A stretch of 7,216 bases of DNA, taken from an uncultured Bacillota bacterium. Lineage in GTDB: Bacteria; Bacillota_I; Bacilli_A; RFN20; CAG-631. Under the pieces are notes generated by a model, which did not search any database, had not been told where the DNA came from, and worked only from the letters and a program-made list of their open reading frames with translations. The position numbers and the translations under genes are program-made. The DNA lies in the NCBI GenBank assembly GCA_905197115.1, contig CAJJXN010000072.1, positions 1 through 7,216 on the forward strand. Reading direction: 5' to 3'. Positions 5,368-7,216 of this stretch are shown here, piece by piece (position 1 is the stretch's first letter; the number at the start of each line of letters is the position of its first letter).

Positions 5368-7026
5368 TTAAACAGAAATAATTACCGGTAAAATCATAGG
5401 ATCTTTTCCTAAATCGCTACGAACAATTTTGCAAATGTTTTCTTTGCAAATATTTCTAAGTTCATTAAAATCGACCAAACCTGGTTTTTGAACGAATTCA
5501 TAAACAACTTGTTCAAAAGTTTTCGAGATTTTATCGACAATTTCATTGGCATCCTTTAAAAAGATTAAACCACGCATTTGAATGTCTGGACCAGCGACAA
5601 TCTTACGAGTAGCCATTGAAAATGAAATACCTAAAACCATCACACCATCTTTTGATAATTTACGACGATCGTTAATGACTACGCTTCCGACATCTCCAAT
5701 CCCAATGCCATCTACCATAATTTCTTTACATTCTACAGATTCATTACTACGAATTAATGTACCATCTTCAAAATTTGCCACCATTCCATTATCATATACT
5801 AAAATATTGTTATGATTGTAACCAAGATCAATGGCTAGTTTTGCATTTTCAATCATTTTGATATAATAACCACGAACTGGCATGTAATATTTTGGTTTAA
5901 AAATAGAGAGTAACATTTTTAAATCTTCACTACCTGCATGCATTGAAATGACTTGTTTAGAATTAAAATTGATAATTTTTGCATTGGTACGATAAAGTTT
6001 ATCCAAAATTTTTGCATACATTAATTCTGTTCCTGTGTGTGGAGGAGAAGCAAGAATAAAAGAATCTTCATTTGTAATTAAAAGGGATTGTTCAGATTCA
6101 TTTGCTTCTGCTATATCAGTTAATGTTTTAAAGACTTCAGAACCCATATCAATAATTAAAATAACACTATTGCTTTCATGTGGATTTGTTGTAATCATTT
6201 TTTCTGGTATAAACTCTTTATTGTATAAATTCGTTAAAGTTTGAATCATATTTTTTGCATAATCGGTATACAATAAAATTTTTCTTTTATTTTTAATAGC
6301 CGCAGCGACTACTTCTTCTAAACCAAATAAATTTTGACCATATAATGAGACAAATACTCTTCCTTTTGTTTCTTCAAGAATTTGTGATACACGACTATAA
6401 ATTTTATGATTTGGTGTAACCATACCTTTATATGCACTATTATACGAATCGGTTAATAGGCATAATGTTGGCTTAGTAGATAAGAAACTAATTCGATTAA
6501 AATCACTGCGATAAGAATCATTTGCTGAGAAATCTAAGATAAAATCTCCACTATAAACAATTAATCCATGATTGGTTTCTAAAGCAAATCCGACAGCTTC
6601 GCTTGAGCCATGTGTTACAGCAAAAGTATAAATATTTCGATTTGCGACATTTAAAGTTTCATCACGTTGGATTTCAACAAAAGGGATAGTAGAATCGTCT
6701 TTTTGAAAACGTTTCGCAGCATCTTTAATAAAAGCAATTGCTAGTTTTGTAGCATAAACTGGAGCTTGAATATCTTCACATAAAAAAGGAATGGCAGCCA
6801 TATTTTCATCATGACCATGTGAAATGAAAAAGCCTTTAATTCGATATTTATTTTCAAATAAATAATTAATACCAGGAAGAATAATATCAATACCTAATAA
6901 ACTTTCCTCAGGATAACGAATTCCAGCATCAAAAACATATAAATCGCCATCTACATCTACGACATATAAATTTTTTCCATTTTCATCTAAACCACCCAAA
7001 GCAAAAATTTTTACTAATTCTTTCAT
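5368..7026 (-). CDS. RNase J-family protein with degenerate active site (J2-like)
   Basis: This 552-residue protein has the RNase J architecture: metallo-beta-lactamase fold, beta-CASP insert (about 185-345) and the C-terminal domain (from about 438, VDGIGIGDVGSVV). The start VKIFALGGLDENGKN matches the family opening. RNase J1 is a 5'-3' exonuclease and endonuclease in mRNA decay and rRNA processing; J2 is its weaker partner. The HxHxDH motif reads HGHDEN (70-75), so Asp becomes Glu74 and the last His becomes Asn75. His139 (VTHG), Asp161 (SGDF) and His363 (SMHAG) remain, but the usual PVHGEYR reads PVRGYYI, with Arg385 in place of the metal-binding His. One metal site looks intact and the other lost, so activity is probably reduced and a separate J1 is expected elsewhere. 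The start at 7026 is chosen because GGGAGG lies 9 nt upstream; an in-frame ATG at 7047 lies beyond that site. Confidence 0.88.
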   Translation of the reverse strand: MKELVKIFALGGLDENGKNLYVVDVDGDLYVFDAGIRYPEESLLGIDIILPGINYLFENKYRIKGFFISHGHDENMAAIPFLCEDIQAPVYATKLAIAFIKDAAKRFQKDDSTIPFVEIQRDETLNVANRNIYTFAVTHGSSEAVGFALETNHGLIVYSGDFILDFSANDSYRSDFNRISFLSTKPTLCLLTDSYNSAYKGMVTPNHKIYSRVSQILEETKGRVFVSLYGQNLFGLEEVVAAAIKNKRKILLYTDYAKNMIQTLTNLYNKEFIPEKMITTNPHESNSVILIIDMGSEVFKTLTDIAEANESEQSLLITNEDSFILASPPHTGTELMYAKILDKLYRTNAKIINFNSKQVISMHAGSEDLKMLLSIFKPKYYMPVRGYYIKMIENAKLAIDLGYNHNNILVYDNGMVANFEDGTLIRSNESVECKEIMVDGIGIGDVGSVVINDRRKLSKDGVMVLGISFSMATRKIVAGPDIQMRGLIFLKDANEIVDKISKTFEQVVYEFVQKPGLVDFNELRNICKENICKIVRSDLGKDPMILPVIISV

Positions 7027-7035
7027 ATAATATAG

Positions 7036-7041
7036 CCTCCC
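7036..7041 (-). promoter_or_regulatory. Shine-Dalgarno GGGAGG that fixes the RNase J-like start
   Basis: Read on the minus strand, GGGAGG is followed by 9 nt and then the ATG at 7026. The upstream in-frame ATG (7047-7045) would put this ribosome site inside the coding region and has no Shine-Dalgarno of its own. Confidence 0.8.
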
Positions 7042-7072
7042 AGTCATCTTAAGCTGTTTTTAACTATTCATT

Positions 7073-7101
7073 ATTATACATAAATTTATTTATGAAAACA
7101 A
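7073..7101 (-). promoter_or_regulatory. Probable promoter of the RNase J-like gene
   Basis: On the minus strand a perfect -10 TATAAT (7078-7073) lies 17 bp after a partial -35 TTGTTT (7101-7096). Transcription would start near 7066, leaving a leader of about 40 nt. The spacer is filled by the near-perfect palindrome CATAAATTTATTTATG (7079-7094). The rest of the region to 7216 is very AT-rich, with no gene, RNA or second promoter that I can support. Confidence 0.6.
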
Positions 7102-7216
7102 GAATAAACCCATTTTTTTCATAAAAATACTACATTCTTTTTTTGATAACAAAAGGATTACTTATATTTTTTAATAAAGGAATAATAGCAATATACTATT
7201 TAAGAAAAAACAAATA

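Noticed and set aside
7027..7047. ATG at 7047 (minus strand) as the RNase J-like start
   Set aside because: The GGGAGG would lie inside the coding region, and the family normally starts close to the K-I-F-A-L-G-G-L segment.
7143..7171. Possible rightward promoter starting with TTGATA near the right edge
   Set aside because: The best -10-like hexamer (TATATT, 7163-7168) is only 14 bp away, and no start codon or gene follows within the window.

Overview
The window is a strongly AT-rich stretch of a low-GC, Gram-positive-type chromosome. Tryptophan is encoded by TGG and all five complete or partial genes with a visible stop end in TAA, so the standard code fits and a TGA=Trp mycoplasma is unlikely. 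AGGAGG-type ribosome sites, consensus sigma-A promoters, intrinsic terminators with U-tracts, a lipobox lipoprotein and an RNase J-family protein all point to Bacillota. My best guess is a Bacilli/Erysipelotrichia/RF39-like gut lineage, but this is inference from composition and gene types only.

Layout from left to right. (1) 3-503 (+) is the 3' end of an ankyrin-repeat-like protein whose start lies outside the window. It is followed after 2 nt by 506-1060 (+), an unrecognised single-pass membrane protein, and the pair ends in an intrinsic terminator nested in the stop codon. (2) 1140-1931 (+) is a complete ZIP-family (GufA-like) divalent metal transporter. A perfect 17-bp palindrome precedes it and a terminator follows directly. 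(3) 2006-4663 (+) is an 885-residue surface lipoprotein with an Ig-like domain and a C-terminal calcineurin-like phosphoesterase domain, with its own promoter and terminator. (4) 4824-5285 (+) is a six-helix HdeD/DUF308 membrane protein behind a textbook TTGACA-17-TATAAT promoter. (5) 5368-7026 (-) is an RNase J-family protein, convergent with the previous gene across a shared 13-bp-stem terminator. Its upstream region (7027-7216) holds its promoter and nothing else recognisable.

From 1061 onward each gene appears to be its own transcription unit, with very short intergenic regions. No mobile element, CRISPR array, tRNA or rRNA is visible. I do not see a clearly new multi-gene system. The points most worth a second look are two metallohydrolases (RNase J-like and phosphoesterase) that have each changed ligands belonging mainly to one of their two metal sites, the palindrome in front of the metal transporter, and the uncharacterised ankyrin/membrane-protein pair.
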